Source of the DNA: Prostheceraeus crozeri
Taxonomy: Eukaryota > Platyhelminthes > Polycladida > Euryleptidae
Direction of reading: 5' to 3'
DNA: 64,000 nucleotides
Assembly (NCBI GenBank): GCA_907163375.1
Contig: CAJQUW010007250.1
Location: forward strand, 62,001 to 126,000
Positions 34,776-45,599 of the stretch are shown here, one piece after another (the first letter of the stretch is position 1; every line of letters begins with the position of its first letter). The notes below the pieces were generated by a model. That model saw only the letters and a list, made by a program, of their open reading frames with translations, was not told where the DNA came from and searched no databases. The position numbers and the translations under genes are program-made.

Positions 34776-34983
34776 TCGGTCACATGGAAGAAAGGCTCTG
34801 TGCCTAATGTGCTTCCAAGTATAAACAAACTTCATTTATTAAATATGCGACTCATATTGTGCTCAAAATCAAATTAAGTGTCCGAAAGTTGTGTGCAAGT
34901 TCGACAGCACATTTATCTGTGAATGAATACTTCACGATGAGAATCTGTGTCTTTTATCTGTGTTTTATTCTGTCTCTCTGCAG

Positions 34984-35034
34984 CTACAGACAAGTAACAA
35001 TCGAGTGGTCGAACTGGAAATGAAAACTTCTGAG
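34984..35034 (+). CDS. coiled-coil host gene, exon 4 (51-bp micro-exon)
   Basis: Acceptor ttctgtctctctgcag ends at 34983 and donor GTAAGA starts at 35035. 17 codons, phase 0/0: LQTSNNRVVELEMKTSE, which continues a heptad-like pattern (L, V/V, L, M). Both splice sites are strong. Because it is a multiple of three with phase-0 ends, it could be skipped without shifting the frame. Confidence 0.65.
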
Positions 35035-35795
35035 GTAAGACATGTCTTATTATTAGTGCTTTCTTCTGAAAGGATGCTGTTACTTTGTGTATGACATTCA
35101 TAAGTCATACATAAATCATGTGTCATCACAATTCTCACTATATTTAGTTTATCGCGGTAAGATTCACGCACAGAAAAAAATCGTTTCCGTTGTTTCTGTT
35201 GCTTCATCCGATTGTTGAGCAAGCATCTCATATTCGTCGGTCGAGACAGCTCAATATATCAAAGGCAGCGTATCAGGGATGCGGATCATTATAGGCTTAC
35301 CTGAGCCTGATTTTAGTGATCAGTGCTGTATCAAATCAATCATTTTCTATGAAAGTTTGCCAACTTTGCACATTACTTGTTGGTGTGTGCTTCACACGGT
35401 TTTTCTCCAGTCTCTACCAGGCAGGAAAATCCCCATCCTTCTCCAAAAATATGAGTACACTTTCGATTTTAATATGCGCTATGGAGGAGCCATCACACAC
35501 GATTAAAGTGAGGGTAAGAGGATAATGTTCTCAAGTAAACTAATAATATTTTACTTTTGTCTCTGATGTGACCTTTGGTGCATAGGTGTGATCGAGGCCA
35601 GGAAGGCTTGTCTTCTCTACTAAATCACCGAGTGAAACGACAATTCTTTTTCACTATCACGGTTTGTTCCCTCAACTATTACAAGCTTTGCATGCACTGC
35701 TGTCTCTGTACTTTTGTTTACGGAGAAAGTTGACATCAAATCAGTGACAGCTATGCACGAGGATAAATAATCTGTATGTATTATATATCGGGTGA
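35035..35795 (+). other. intron 4, proximal part
   Basis: No supported feature. Confidence 0.35.
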
Positions 35796-35799
35796 AGTT

Positions 35800-35865
35800 T
35801 TAGTCCGGAGTCCTATCATTTGACAGGACTCCGACTCCGGCAAAAATGATAGGACTCCGACTCCG
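35800..35865. repeat. GGACTCCGACTCCG short repeat
   Basis: AGGACTCCGACTCCG occurs twice in direct order with a nearby inverted TCCGGAGTCCTATCA, giving a small palindromic cluster. Confidence 0.6.
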
Positions 35866-35892
35866 TATCCCTGTAGCGTGTGATCCTTACTC

Positions 35893-36038
35893 AATTCAGT
35901 ACCTCGGGGTTTTCACGAGGTCAAAGAGATATTTCTGTGCGCAGCTTGCCTGCTGGGAACTACTTTTCATGGTGGTGCCAGGAACAGGGCGCATAGAAAT
36001 GTCGTTTCGACCTCGTGAATAGCTAGAGGCACTGAATT
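35893..36038. mobile_element. hairpin MITE, 146 bp
   Basis: AATTCAGTACCTC at the left mirrors GAGGCACTGAATT at the right. Inward, TTCACGAGGTC then ATTTCTGTGCGC mirror GCGCATAGAAAT then GACCTCGTGAA. The loop is about 45 bp. No target duplication is clear. Confidence 0.8.
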
Positions 36039-37239
36039 TGCGCAATAGATTTTCCGAGGTCGCCTGGACGCAGTTACTGTTATGGTCCTTACTCCGTCAG
36101 CCCGGAGACACGTACAGGATTAGCCATAAACCATCCTCTGTATATCTTATGATCACGATCTGTCATCAGTCAGAAGTCACAAATCATTGCTAATGGTTTC
36201 CTCTTTGTACCGGTGTAATCAAATGCAACTTATAGCTTATGCCGTGTATGTATGTCTTTTGACCTCAGTCCGCCCCATGGTCCCCCACCAATCGTGTGTC
36301 TACATATGAGCAACCAGTGCCGCTTATGCAGCGCTCTTCATCATTCGCATAAGAGTGAAAGATGTTCTATTCACTACTGTTTCGCCTTCTGATCTACACA
36401 TGGGCAGCGGTCTACGTGGAATCGTGGACAACTTTTTGTCTGCAAGCCTCTGCTAAAATGGAGTAGATCGTTAATTGTGCTTGAATAATTCTTTCGTACC
36501 TTGACATGTGTCCCTTTAGATTTCTTGTATGACTGCTTTTTCGTATTTTTCTCTAGAAAATTTCCTCATCAACCTGAGGCATTATTTCCTTGGGGTAGAG
36601 GATAATTTGGCGCACTAAATATAGATCGAGGTTCCGATATCATGTTCGTTTAATGAAATTCCAGATCGATTCAACTTCAAATCAATCTAATCATGATTCG
36701 ATGTGGTTGAAAGTACTGTCATGATTTCTTCCGTTCAGAAATGATCTGTAGTTATAAATGACTTCGATGATTAGACGAGAGATGTTCGCAACAAGGACGA
36801 TAGAGACTTTATCATCCCATTTCCCTATCCTTGATCTACATGTGTCCATGTAACAGTGACTCATGTTAGGTCATACCAGTAATGTTGCAGCTAATCTTGC
36901 TGATTACTGAGATAAATATCGCCACTTTTCGAAATATGCATTAAAGAAACCAAACAAGTTAAACAGACAGCATGACCTGATGTTCTGGCAGTTCCTGTCA
37001 TCGATGACGATATCAAAGCAAATGCATGTATTTCATAGATTAGCCACAACCCGTCAATATGCCTACTCGAAGCTTCTGACAAAATTTGTTGCATCAACAT
37101 TATAACAATAATCACAGCGAAAAGGCAGTGAACTGTGTTTTTTTGCTTTCTTGTAGAATAAGGAATGAATTGCAACTTTTGTAGATGTTCAGTTATTCTA
37201 ACTACGATGCGTGCATGCACTATTAATCAGATTTGTATC
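36039..37239 (+). other. intron 4, no supported feature
   Basis: No exon or repeat that I can support. Confidence 0.35.
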
Positions 37240-37640
37240 AAGTACTCATGAAATGTGATTGTTTACAATTACTAATTACTCAGTTTTTCTTCAATTATTT
37301 TTCAATTACTTAAGATAATTCCCGGTTCTAAATTTAGATTTTGGAAATCAGTTTCGTCATAATATTCTTTTAAAAAGTTACCGATAATAGTACCCCTGGT
37401 ACACATCCAAGCATGATATCACGATGTCGAATTATTGGCAGTTATCGTAACGCATTATCAACGATGTGAATAAAGTAATTCATACTGCATGTTGAATGAA
37501 TATTTAACAGTGTTGACTGTAAAGTAATTGCAATCACTTCTCAATTACATGGCTGAAAATGTAATTGATAAGAATTGCTTACTGCAGTAATTTTAATTTC
37601 AAATACGTAATGGTAATTACAATTGCAACACAAGTCCGCT
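37240..37640. repeat. AATTAC/GTAATT-rich degenerate repeat
   Basis: At least ten AATTAC or GTAATT hexamers occur on both strands (for example TTTTCAATTACTTAAG and TCAATTACATGGCTG). It looks like a decayed foldback or satellite-like element. Confidence 0.45.
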
Positions 37641-38114
37641 ATAAGTTGTAAAATGTGCGCTATCGCAAAAGTGATTGTTCCATGTTTAGTTAATATTTCA
37701 TTACTACTTAATTTTATGAGCAATACAAGGAATTCGATGGTTTCATGCCGCCTAGCGTAATGTTTACAGACCGTATCATTGTACTTATCTTTGCTCTAAA
37801 TTAAATATTTGAGATGCCGTGTGGTTTGCCATTAAGGCTAGAGCTAGAAGTCGATTTTAAAGAATGGCGTGCGTTATTAAAAGTTTCAATATCGAACGCT
37901 GGAAAAGGGCTTTACTGTTGAATAGAATAGTTCCATGTAAATTCTCAATATTGTGGATTTTTCAGTCTACTCAAAAGATAGATGAAAATGTAATTACACG
38001 AATTTTAGTTGCCTACTTAATTTTTTCGTTCTACATCCCGTGTCCATCCTTCGAAGGGTCTGACGGTCTTTCCTCGTAGATCTTCTTCACAAATTACGAT
38101 TTGTGTAGTCAGAC

Positions 38115-38408
38115 TTGCGTAGCTGCGCAAAATCGTGCAGTATACACAGCTGTAATAGGAGCATCAATGATCTCCGCTCTCGAATACTGACAAGAAAATC
38201 TCCCGTTGACGACGACCGCCTGAATGAGGCTGTTGTAGAGCAGGTGCGGGAACCTTTTCACAGCGCGGGACACAGCGTAACTCCAAGGGCATTTTTGGAA
38301 CATGATAAAAATACGAATATCTTCCATGATTGCTTATCATCTATTAAACATCGCAACAATTCAAGCATTGATGTGGAGTCTGAAATTGCTTCAGAGAAGC
38401 AGCAATGA
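38115..38408 (+). other. possible coding segment, unrecognised
   Basis: A 97-codon frame without ATG start (it opens on TTG), with protein-like composition (INDLRSRILTRKSP, DDDRLNEAVVEQVREPF, SSIDVESEIASEKQQ) to a TGA. Upstream AGs with modest pyrimidine tracts exist, and a weak donor (CAG|GTGCGG) lies inside. Whether it is an exon of the main gene, a separate gene or chance is open. Confidence 0.25.
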
Positions 38409-39424
38409 CGTGACGGCTTCAATAATGACAGCAAGCAAACGTCACGTCAGACGTGTGTTGTCCTAGTTTACTGCCTTTTTTGCTTAATTCATGTGTTCGC
38501 GTCCATGGCGCCGGTTTATCTGCCTAACATTGGCTGCAGTTCAACCGTGTCACGACCAGCCGGCATCTCAGTGACACATGCCGGATCTGGTCCGCGGTTC
38601 GGAGAGAAGAGTGACACGGCCCGGATCTGACCCGCCGTTGTTGTAGAGGATGATGGAATTTAAGTCTCTAACAACAAGATGATGTACAGCACCCTATTTG
38701 GAAGAAATATGAAGTCTATGTGTGGGAGACGCCCAAGAGGACTGGAAAGACATGGAGGAGGATATGAGCAAATATGCGAGTGAAAGCAGCCGTTCTGTCG
38801 ACTTTTACGTTGCTTTACAATGCTTCACGTGTTACTGTGAGCGCCAGAGTTCTTATTCTTCATCTGCAGTCTATTTGCAGAATGCTAGTTTCGGTTTAGA
38901 TATTCCTATCATTGATCCTAATGCGTCTGGCGTGGTTTGTCCTCTATTCAGTCGTCTCTGCTTATTTTACGTTTCATTATATTTCTGTGAAAACTTCTCA
39001 AAAGATGGAACTACTTTCAAACAAAATCGATTGATAAGTTTCATCCTATCATAAACGACAAGAACGAGATTGAATTTTCGTAAAACATTGTTATTTCGTT
39101 TTTTCTGTCTGGAGAAGCTACGCTTTACACAGATTGTCTGACTAATCTCGAAAATATTTCAACACAGCGGCTTAGAATACAAGGGCGTCCTGAAATTGAG
39201 TTTCAGAAAAGGCGAATTATGAGGTTCCGTCAGAGATAAGTAACTTGTCGTCTCCCTGAAGGGAAACTTCAGACTACTAATTGAAATTGCATTGGAAGAC
39301 ATCAGATTATTCTGTGAATCGAAGGAATAGCGACCCTAAGTCGAGAAAACTTCATGCTTGAAGTGATGTGTCATTAACATCTATAATAATCCGCGTGCGG
39401 TTCTCGGTTTCGTATGTTTGTTGA
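38409..39424 (+). other. intron 4, no supported feature
   Basis: A higher-GC patch at 38500-38640 and an open frame from 38722 (VGDAQEDWKDMEEDM) are noted, but neither has splice or family support. Confidence 0.3.
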
Positions 39425-39505
39425 AAAGGATAGCTCAGATAATTATGGACCACACTTCTGTACAGATGACTGGGAAGAAGATCCAGGGTTCGAACGGATC
39501 GCGTC
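39425..39505 (+). repeat. degenerate tRNA-like SINE head
   Basis: GGATAGCTCAG (A box) and CCAGGGTTCGAACGG (B box) at slightly longer than usual spacing. Confidence 0.5.
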
Positions 39506-41385
39506 TATCCGCCTTGGAAGGTCCCATCACTCTCAGCAGAGGTTACTAACCCTGAATGGCTTCGTACCTTGATTGGGGGAGGATTGAGTAAAAGTCTTAT
39601 ATGGTACTGTACATCTATCAAAAGTTGATCATTCGCACAATTATGTGGGAACTGTTTAACACTGATTTTCTCTATTAGTTGTAATTTGCGTCAATTGATA
39701 ACTGTGTTAAGTGTCATGCTGAGTGTATTTTACGACTTGTAAAAACGACTCGTCATCATCTTTGGGTATTATATTTACAACTGCATCTACATCATTGTTA
39801 TGTATCACTGCTGCATTTTGATCAGAGGGAAATATTCGATGTAAAATCAAATGTCCGGTGGAAGATTCGTGTCTAACAAGCTCAAATTTATAACCACTTA
39901 TTATTATCTAGATCAATAGCTATCAAAGTGCGGTCCAAAATTTTGCCGAAGCAACAAATGCTACCCTTTTCTATTTCTTTTGCTAGAAAGTCTGAGGAAA
40001 GCTGTTCAGATTTTCTTCAGTTTTCCACGGTTTTTGCTATAATTTTCTGTTCGTGAATTTGGCTTCAATTCATTTTCTTACACATTTGCTTGACTATTAT
40101 GTTGATAGTCATGACAGCACTGCTTTATTTCATTTATTGTTGTTAAATATGTTTTATGCAATCTGTGCAGCACGCTGATCGATTTATCACCAATCAATAT
40201 GTCACCAATATGAATGATTTTGCATTCGAATTTAATGTATCCAAGCTCATGCAAAATACGCTGAAGTATGTTGACAAATCAAGGCACATGAATTCGAAAT
40301 GAGCTTTATGTCGAAAGTGGTCGGTGGGTGCATCTAGTCGTAAAATGTTAATTTAATGAAATCCTATCATGCTATTTTGGAGAGATATTTAAATTATGGG
40401 TTATTAGTTATGTGACTAAACCTGCATTTTGAAATTTGAAATATGAATATTTTAGGTTCAGGTCAATGTGGTTGTTTTTATATTACCTGAAGTAAATAAT
40501 GTCTTGAGAAGTAAATGGATTATTTCTAAAAAATTAAATTTTCATTATCATTATAGTTATATGAATAATTACATGAGGAATAAAGCAATTTCTATAAAAC
40601 ATATTGCTGTACTTGGACAATTAATTTGACGTAAATATCTATATTGAAGTAAAAGTGCAATTTCTTGTTCATAATGGAGCAATTACTAGATGTGTGAAAC
40701 ATTTGCTATATTGGTAGCTTCGGCAGTATTCCGAATAAATGAACTAATGAACTAATATAATAATTTACGGAATAATTGGCCTTGCTATCCATGCTAGCTA
40801 TGATTTAAAATAAAAACTATTGGCTTAAAGTCTTCAGCTCATCAGTTTTTTTTTTTATAAAATTAACAATTTTATCACTAATCAAATTTTTGCACTTTTC
40901 AATCATTTTCAGATTGATCAGATGATCAGATTGATGGCATCAATAGAAATTTTCCTTATGCTCTGAATCACAGGTATTTCAATGAAGAGGCGCTTAAGTG
41001 TAAACTGAAAATTAGTCAATTGCAAATTTTTGCGTAAATATTGGCATCATCCGATGCATCACTAATCATCGCACAGAACTTCGTCCGATTTTTGCTTCTT
41101 TCTTCGGTATCCTTTGAAGCATCATTATAATTCGTTTATCAATGATTCAGCTGAGCATTTTTGTTAGATCACCTGTTGACACATTTGCGCTCGTACATAC
41201 AAGAATTGAAATCGTTGCCTTTCTCACGTACTGACGATGTAATCCTCTGTTTTTTGTAAACTTGCTTGAAAAGTTACATATCTCAATCTGATGTCTTGCT
41301 GGAGTTCGGAGCAAACAGGGATAACATTTGATATTTTATTTTCTTACTCATCCATGCCCTAACCAAGAAACAAAATCAAGTAAGG
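39506..41385 (+). other. intron 4, no supported feature
   Basis: AT-rich. Nothing supported. Confidence 0.35.
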
Positions 41386-41389
41386 TAAG

Positions 41390-41545
41390 TGTAGGATTGC
41401 CTTTACACACTCGCAGCTCTCACCAGGTTGCGGTTAGTAACTTCTATATTGAGAACGGTGTTGACTCGAACCCTGAACCTTCTCCACTTCCGTGCTTAAG
41501 TGCCGCCTTTAACCAACTGAGCTATCCTGCCACCTACCACCGCTA
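41390..41545 (-). repeat. tRNA-derived SINE
   Basis: On the minus strand, GTGGCAGGATAGCTCAGTTG (A box) and TTCAGGGTTCGAGTC (B box) are about 50 bp apart. A GTGTAAAGGCAATCC-like body continues to about 41390. Confidence 0.65.
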
Positions 41546-41767
41546 TCATTTTCATGATCATATTGCGATGCTCTATCAATGAAGTTATTGTTGCGTTCCT
41601 CTTTCCCCTGTATATTTTGTGATGATCATGTGCAATCACCAAGTTCTGGTTGTTCTATCTCAGTGGTTGGATTCATGCACGAATGCACAAAATTTCAGAT
41701 GGATGCACGAATTTTATGTATGAGAATGCACGAATTCTTATCCAGTGAGGTTCCCATTTTTTGCCAG

Positions 41768-42293
41768 AGGGAAGCCGCAAACTGGGCTAGAGTACCTAAA
41801 ATCATATCAATTGAACTCATATTTGCTACTATGGAATTATGGATGACAAATAACTGCACTGCGAGAAGCATTCCTTTTACAAGTGCTCTGAAAGAGCTAT
41901 GCTTGAATACTCATGCATCGTAAATTGAGAGACTCCGTGATGAGGAGAAAGCAGCAAAAGCTGCTCTACAAAAGAAGTTTGAAATGGACATTCTCGCAGA
42001 TGCACAAGCTGCCAAGAAAACAAACCAAAAAATATCGGATTTGGTGCAAAACCTGGAGAATAAGGAAAAGGAAATCAAAGATAAGATGAAAGTCCAAGCA
42101 GAGCAGCGTCGATTGTCGGAGGATTTGCAGAAAAGGTCAAGGCAAAATCAGGAGGAAATTCATCGCCTTATGTTAGAACAGGCATCTCTCACTAAGAAAA
42201 AGGGTAGCGGAGCGTGTCGCACAAAGCGTTCCGAAGAGGAAGGCAGTGGAATTGGGTGTCTCTGCCATGGCAAAGATACACAAAAGAAATTAA
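41768..42293 (+). pseudogene. coiled-coil coding segment with one stop and a frame change
   Basis: After a good acceptor (ttcccattttttgccag, ending 41767), the phase-0 frame reads REAANWARVPKIISIELIFA on to a TAA at 41921-41923. The same frame then reads IERLRDEEKAAKAALQKKFE and a long charged coiled coil (NLENKEKEIKDKMKVQAEQ, RRLSEDLQKRSRQNQEEIHR). Near 42200, coding character passes to another frame (RVAERVAQSVPKRKAVELG) that ends TAA at 42291-42293. So one stop and one apparent frame shift lie in otherwise coherent coding text. It sits between exons 4 and 5 of the main gene and looks like its exons in composition, but it has no phase-0 donor. It may be a dead exon, a retrocopy piece, or real sequence with assembly errors. 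Confidence 0.5.
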
Positions 42294-43825
42294 TATGGTT
42301 TAACACATGCATAATTAAGCATCAGATGCTGTAATTTGTACCTATGCCGGTAATCTAGTCATTATGTGCAGTAATATTAATTGATCACTATGTGCACGTG
42401 AAATATTGTTGAACAATATATTGTTTTGTCGCATGGAATATTTTCTAAGCCCCACCGTACTAGTATAGACGTGATACAACGACAGCATATAGAAATGTGC
42501 AGATTGTAACAGCTATGGTACCTAAAAAGTCCGTGCAATTTGTGACGATGAATACCCGTTTTTTCTTGGCATGAACGAGTATCCGAATATAGATAATTTG
42601 AAAACAAGTACAGATATTCGTTTTAATTCCTACACCTGTATTTGGACATTCGCATGTATTCCTTTTATACCATGAGTAGAATGGCGAAATCGCTGTCTTT
42701 CAGCATACAAGAAAGATCGCAGTACGACTGCTCTAGATGTGAATATTTTTCCATTGAATTGGTTAGGCCTACATGCACCTAAATGGCGACAAAAGCATTC
42801 ATCCTACGTGCTCATGCATTTGACACCTCGTGGAATTATGTGCAACTTTTTGTGCATTGGTTGAGTGAATAATAAAATTATTTTTTGAAACAATACAGGT
42901 TTCGATCTGTTGTGTCGAGATGAATATACTACGTATTATCTATTGTACTATTCATATTCACAGATAACGTATGTCTGAATAACGTTTATGTACCAGTGTT
43001 AGGGGCTAGGGATGACTACAATTTTTAGTCCAGCTATATAAAGGGAGGCCCCAAAAATGGATCACATTGTTCATTCTAAGATTTTACCTCTGAAATTAAC
43101 ATATACATGAGAGTATTTAATTCAGATGGGTAGGGTGAAAATGATTGAAAAATCCGTTACTGACATCTGCAGAAAAGATGCACGAATTTTTCAAAATTTA
43201 AGAATCCGACCACTGTTCTATCTACAAGCTCATGCGTCACTGTCTACGAACCTACATTAAATTCACTGGGGGACGTCTCAGGGGCAGAATTCTGGAGCAT
43301 TTCCTCAAGTGGCTAGAAACTAGAATTGCAACTGATTCCAACTTAGTCGGAACGGAGTGATGGCCGATAGAGGACAGTAAACAATGATGGAAACGTAAAC
43401 AGTTCAGAATCATACAGTGGTTGATAATGGAACGGATTGTTACAGAATACGCTTATTTGAATATGATAGCGCTATGATTGATATCGCGAAGACAGCTGAA
43501 AGAATGGACTTCATATGGGAACGTAGCTTCGACAAGAGGTCGACATGAAAGCAGTTCAAACGTTCAAAATAGTGTCTGTCAGACAGCATTTCAAATTAAA
43601 CTTAAAAAACATGGCAAGTTAAACACCGTCATTGTTATGCTTGCCTATAAATCAAATCTGGTTTTCTTTGGTGCGTCTTGATTCCTGAGTAGGAGAAAAG
43701 TCTGAAATGATGTCTATATAAATTTGCACGAATCTTGATTTCTTTATATTCATCCCCAATAGCGCATCAATCTAATGGCAAAATGCGGCAGTGTCAAAAG
43801 CTGGCTGTTTTAGCTGGCAATAGTT
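42294..43825 (+). other. intron 4, no supported feature
   Basis: No exon or repeat that I can support. Confidence 0.35.
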
Positions 43826-44185
43826 CATTAAATGTCAGATGAACAATTTACTAGCCTGTACGCAAAATGTTGTCGTGCTATGTCCATAGTAAAACGGTTG
43901 AAGAGCAATTGTAACCCAAGTTGCATCGTTTGGCAGGAGTATGTTAGTTTTGTTTTTTGTCACTTTGTTTTTTGCTGGCCTGTCATTTGTGACATAAATA
44001 GATGCCAGTTTAAAAGCTTGTACAACTTGATCGTGTGGCCCGTAGATGGCCATCAATGTCCGAAAGCGCACCTTGTTTACCGAAGATGTTAGAAAAGTTG
44101 TATAAAATTTATCAAGAAAATATCAACAGACAAGGGTCGCCCTTTGTTCTGACCAATGACGAATTATTATTATTATTATTAAATA
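43826..44185 (+). mobile_element. decayed LINE tail with (ATT)n
   Basis: The frame from 43832 reads LYAKCCRAMSIVKRLKSNCN then WQEYVSFVFCHFVFCWPVIC. This matches the pattern of the post-RT connecting region in CR1/Rex-type LINEs (K...R...LRKLK, a run of hydrophobics, then W.G....K.L.R..). The frame is lost near 44070, and an (ATT)n tract at 44162-44182 is a plausible 3' tail. Old and fragmentary. Confidence 0.45.
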
Positions 44186-44441
44186 TGATTCGCAGCATGA
44201 TGATGAGGAATAGCCTTTGCAGTCCTGAAAATTCTAAGTATTGAGTTGCATCCTCATGGGAACAGACCTGAATAGCCGCCATTATTCAGATCCAATTGCA
44301 TCGTCTTACATTGTTAATTGCGTGCCTCAAGTTTTTACGTCACGGGTTAGGACGGGACTGAGCAATTAAGGAAAAAGTCTGGTTAGTGTGCTTAAAAGAT
44401 AATAATATGCAATGATGAATATAATACACAATCGTTAATAA

Positions 44442-44569
44442 TTAACAACAATGAAATTAAATAAACAATAGATCAAATTGCCATGCAAAAGATGTGCGGC
44501 TGGTAGGATTCGAACCTACGACCAAGGTTAACTAGACCTGTGCTCTAACCAACTGAGCTACGAGCCACT
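44442..44569 (-). repeat. SINE, tRNA-Thr-like head plus CATGGCAATTTG tail
   Basis: Minus strand: GTGGCTCGTAGCTCAGTTGG, an anticodon loop CTAGTTA (AGT), and a paired T-arm around GTAGGTTCGAATCCTAC. Six of seven acceptor pairs form, with one mismatch. CAGCCGCACATCTTTTGCAT then GGCAATTTGATCTATTG follow as a tail. The same head and tail recur at 48066-48180 and the tail alone at 44739-44792, so I call it a SINE and not a tRNA gene. Confidence 0.75.
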
Positions 44570-44738
44570 TACGCGACTCTGTCAATTGGCAGGATCAAAC
44601 CCTCACCACCACACATCAGTTGTCAAGGCAATAATAATCAATGGATAAATAACACGTCACAATTGTGACCGCCGACATTAAGGCAAGTAGCGGGGATCGA
44701 TTGTCCACCAAAGCATCTTAAGCCATGTCGTGAATGCA

Positions 44739-44792
44739 ATTAACAACAATGAAATTAAATAAACAATAGACCAAATTGCCATGCAAAAGATG
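44739..44792 (-). repeat. SINE tail, headless second copy
   Basis: 54 bp nearly identical to 44442-44494 (one or two differences), ending exactly where the other copy's tRNA-like head begins. Confidence 0.85.
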
Positions 44793-44954
44793 TCAGTCCT
44801 AAAAAGGACTGGTAGGTGTTCACGCCGGTCAGTGGGTAAGATACTGGTACACTCCTACATGTAAAGAATAAAACTTTAGGCGCACAGAACAATAAAACGA
44901 AATATACAAGATGTGAACAGTCCAGAAAGACCTACAAAAATCAAAAGGAAGGGA

Positions 44955-45030
44955 CTCATCAGCAAGATGACCAGCTAGGTCGCGTTTCGGGTCCTTTAAC
45001 ATCTTGTACGCTCAAACCCTAGCTGGCGGA
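44955..45030 (-). ncRNA. hammerhead-ribozyme-like block beside the Penelope remnant
   Basis: On the minus strand this block contains GGACCCGAAACGCG, then ATCTTGCTGATGAGTCCC. These carry the two invariant hammerhead strings (CTGATGA and GAAA) with the usual GTCC/GGAC stem II halves and GAAACGCG context. CAAGATG (45006-45000) pairs with CATCTTG (44969-44963), and CCAGCTAGG (44971-44979) pairs with the CTAGCTGG at 45020-45027. The core strings appear in permuted order within one unit, so a complete fold would need a tandem copy. Penelope-like elements are known to carry hammerheads in their terminal repeats, and the position just 3' of the RT remnant on the same strand fits. Activity is not claimed. 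Confidence 0.4.
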
Positions 45031-45062
45031 CCCCGTACACAATAACACTATCGATAACAAAT

Positions 45063-45581
45063 TTAACCAAAGCCACACAGGATAGACAACTCTTTGGCAG
45101 AATGCAAACCAATCTTGAATAAAGCAAAAATATGCATATTTAACAATCTTTCCATATACTTGATCAATTTACAAGCTTTATAACCACGCCTCACGAAAAT
45201 ATCAAAAGTACTTTTAACTTTAACAACGGCATACTGTAGATGCGAACAAATTCTTAGATACCTTAAAACTGAACTGAAAAATACATTCGCACCGATATGA
45301 AGAGGAAGAAGACTTTCCGGAAAAGTAAATATTATGACATTAAAAGAAAATTGTTCCACTTTATGAAAAATGTAGGTGTGCAAGCCATCATGATTAGCGT
45401 TCAACTTAACATCAAGGTATTCAACGGACGCGTTATTGGTCCCATTTCCTTCTGCTTTCAAATCAGAGGGATAAATTCTAGCTAACAAAGTATCGAAAAT
45501 AGCCTTAGGGTTGCTATATATAGTTTCAGTCCGCATGTCCCCTGGTCTCGACCACACGACCATAAGATCGCGAGGCCACAC
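45063..45581 (-). mobile_element. Penelope-like retroelement remnant (RT C-terminal part)
   Basis: 172-codon minus-strand frame reading NASVEYLDVKLNANHDGLHT, then FPESLLPLHIGANVFFSSVL, then RYLRICSHLQYAV, then FVRRGYKACKLI. The run from FLD-like strand through the hydrophobic segment to L.R..RICS and the GY motif is characteristic of the region after the RT active site in Penelope-like RTs and their relatives. The catalytic core and GIY-YIG domain are missing. A hammerhead-like block lies immediately 3'. Confidence 0.6.
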
Positions 45582-45599
45582 TTCCTGTCACTACAAGGA

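Noticed and set aside
44495-44569. Functional tRNA-Thr (AGT) gene on the minus strand
   Set aside because: The acceptor stem has a mismatch and a wobble, and the same head plus tail occurs at 48066-48180, so it is a SINE head.
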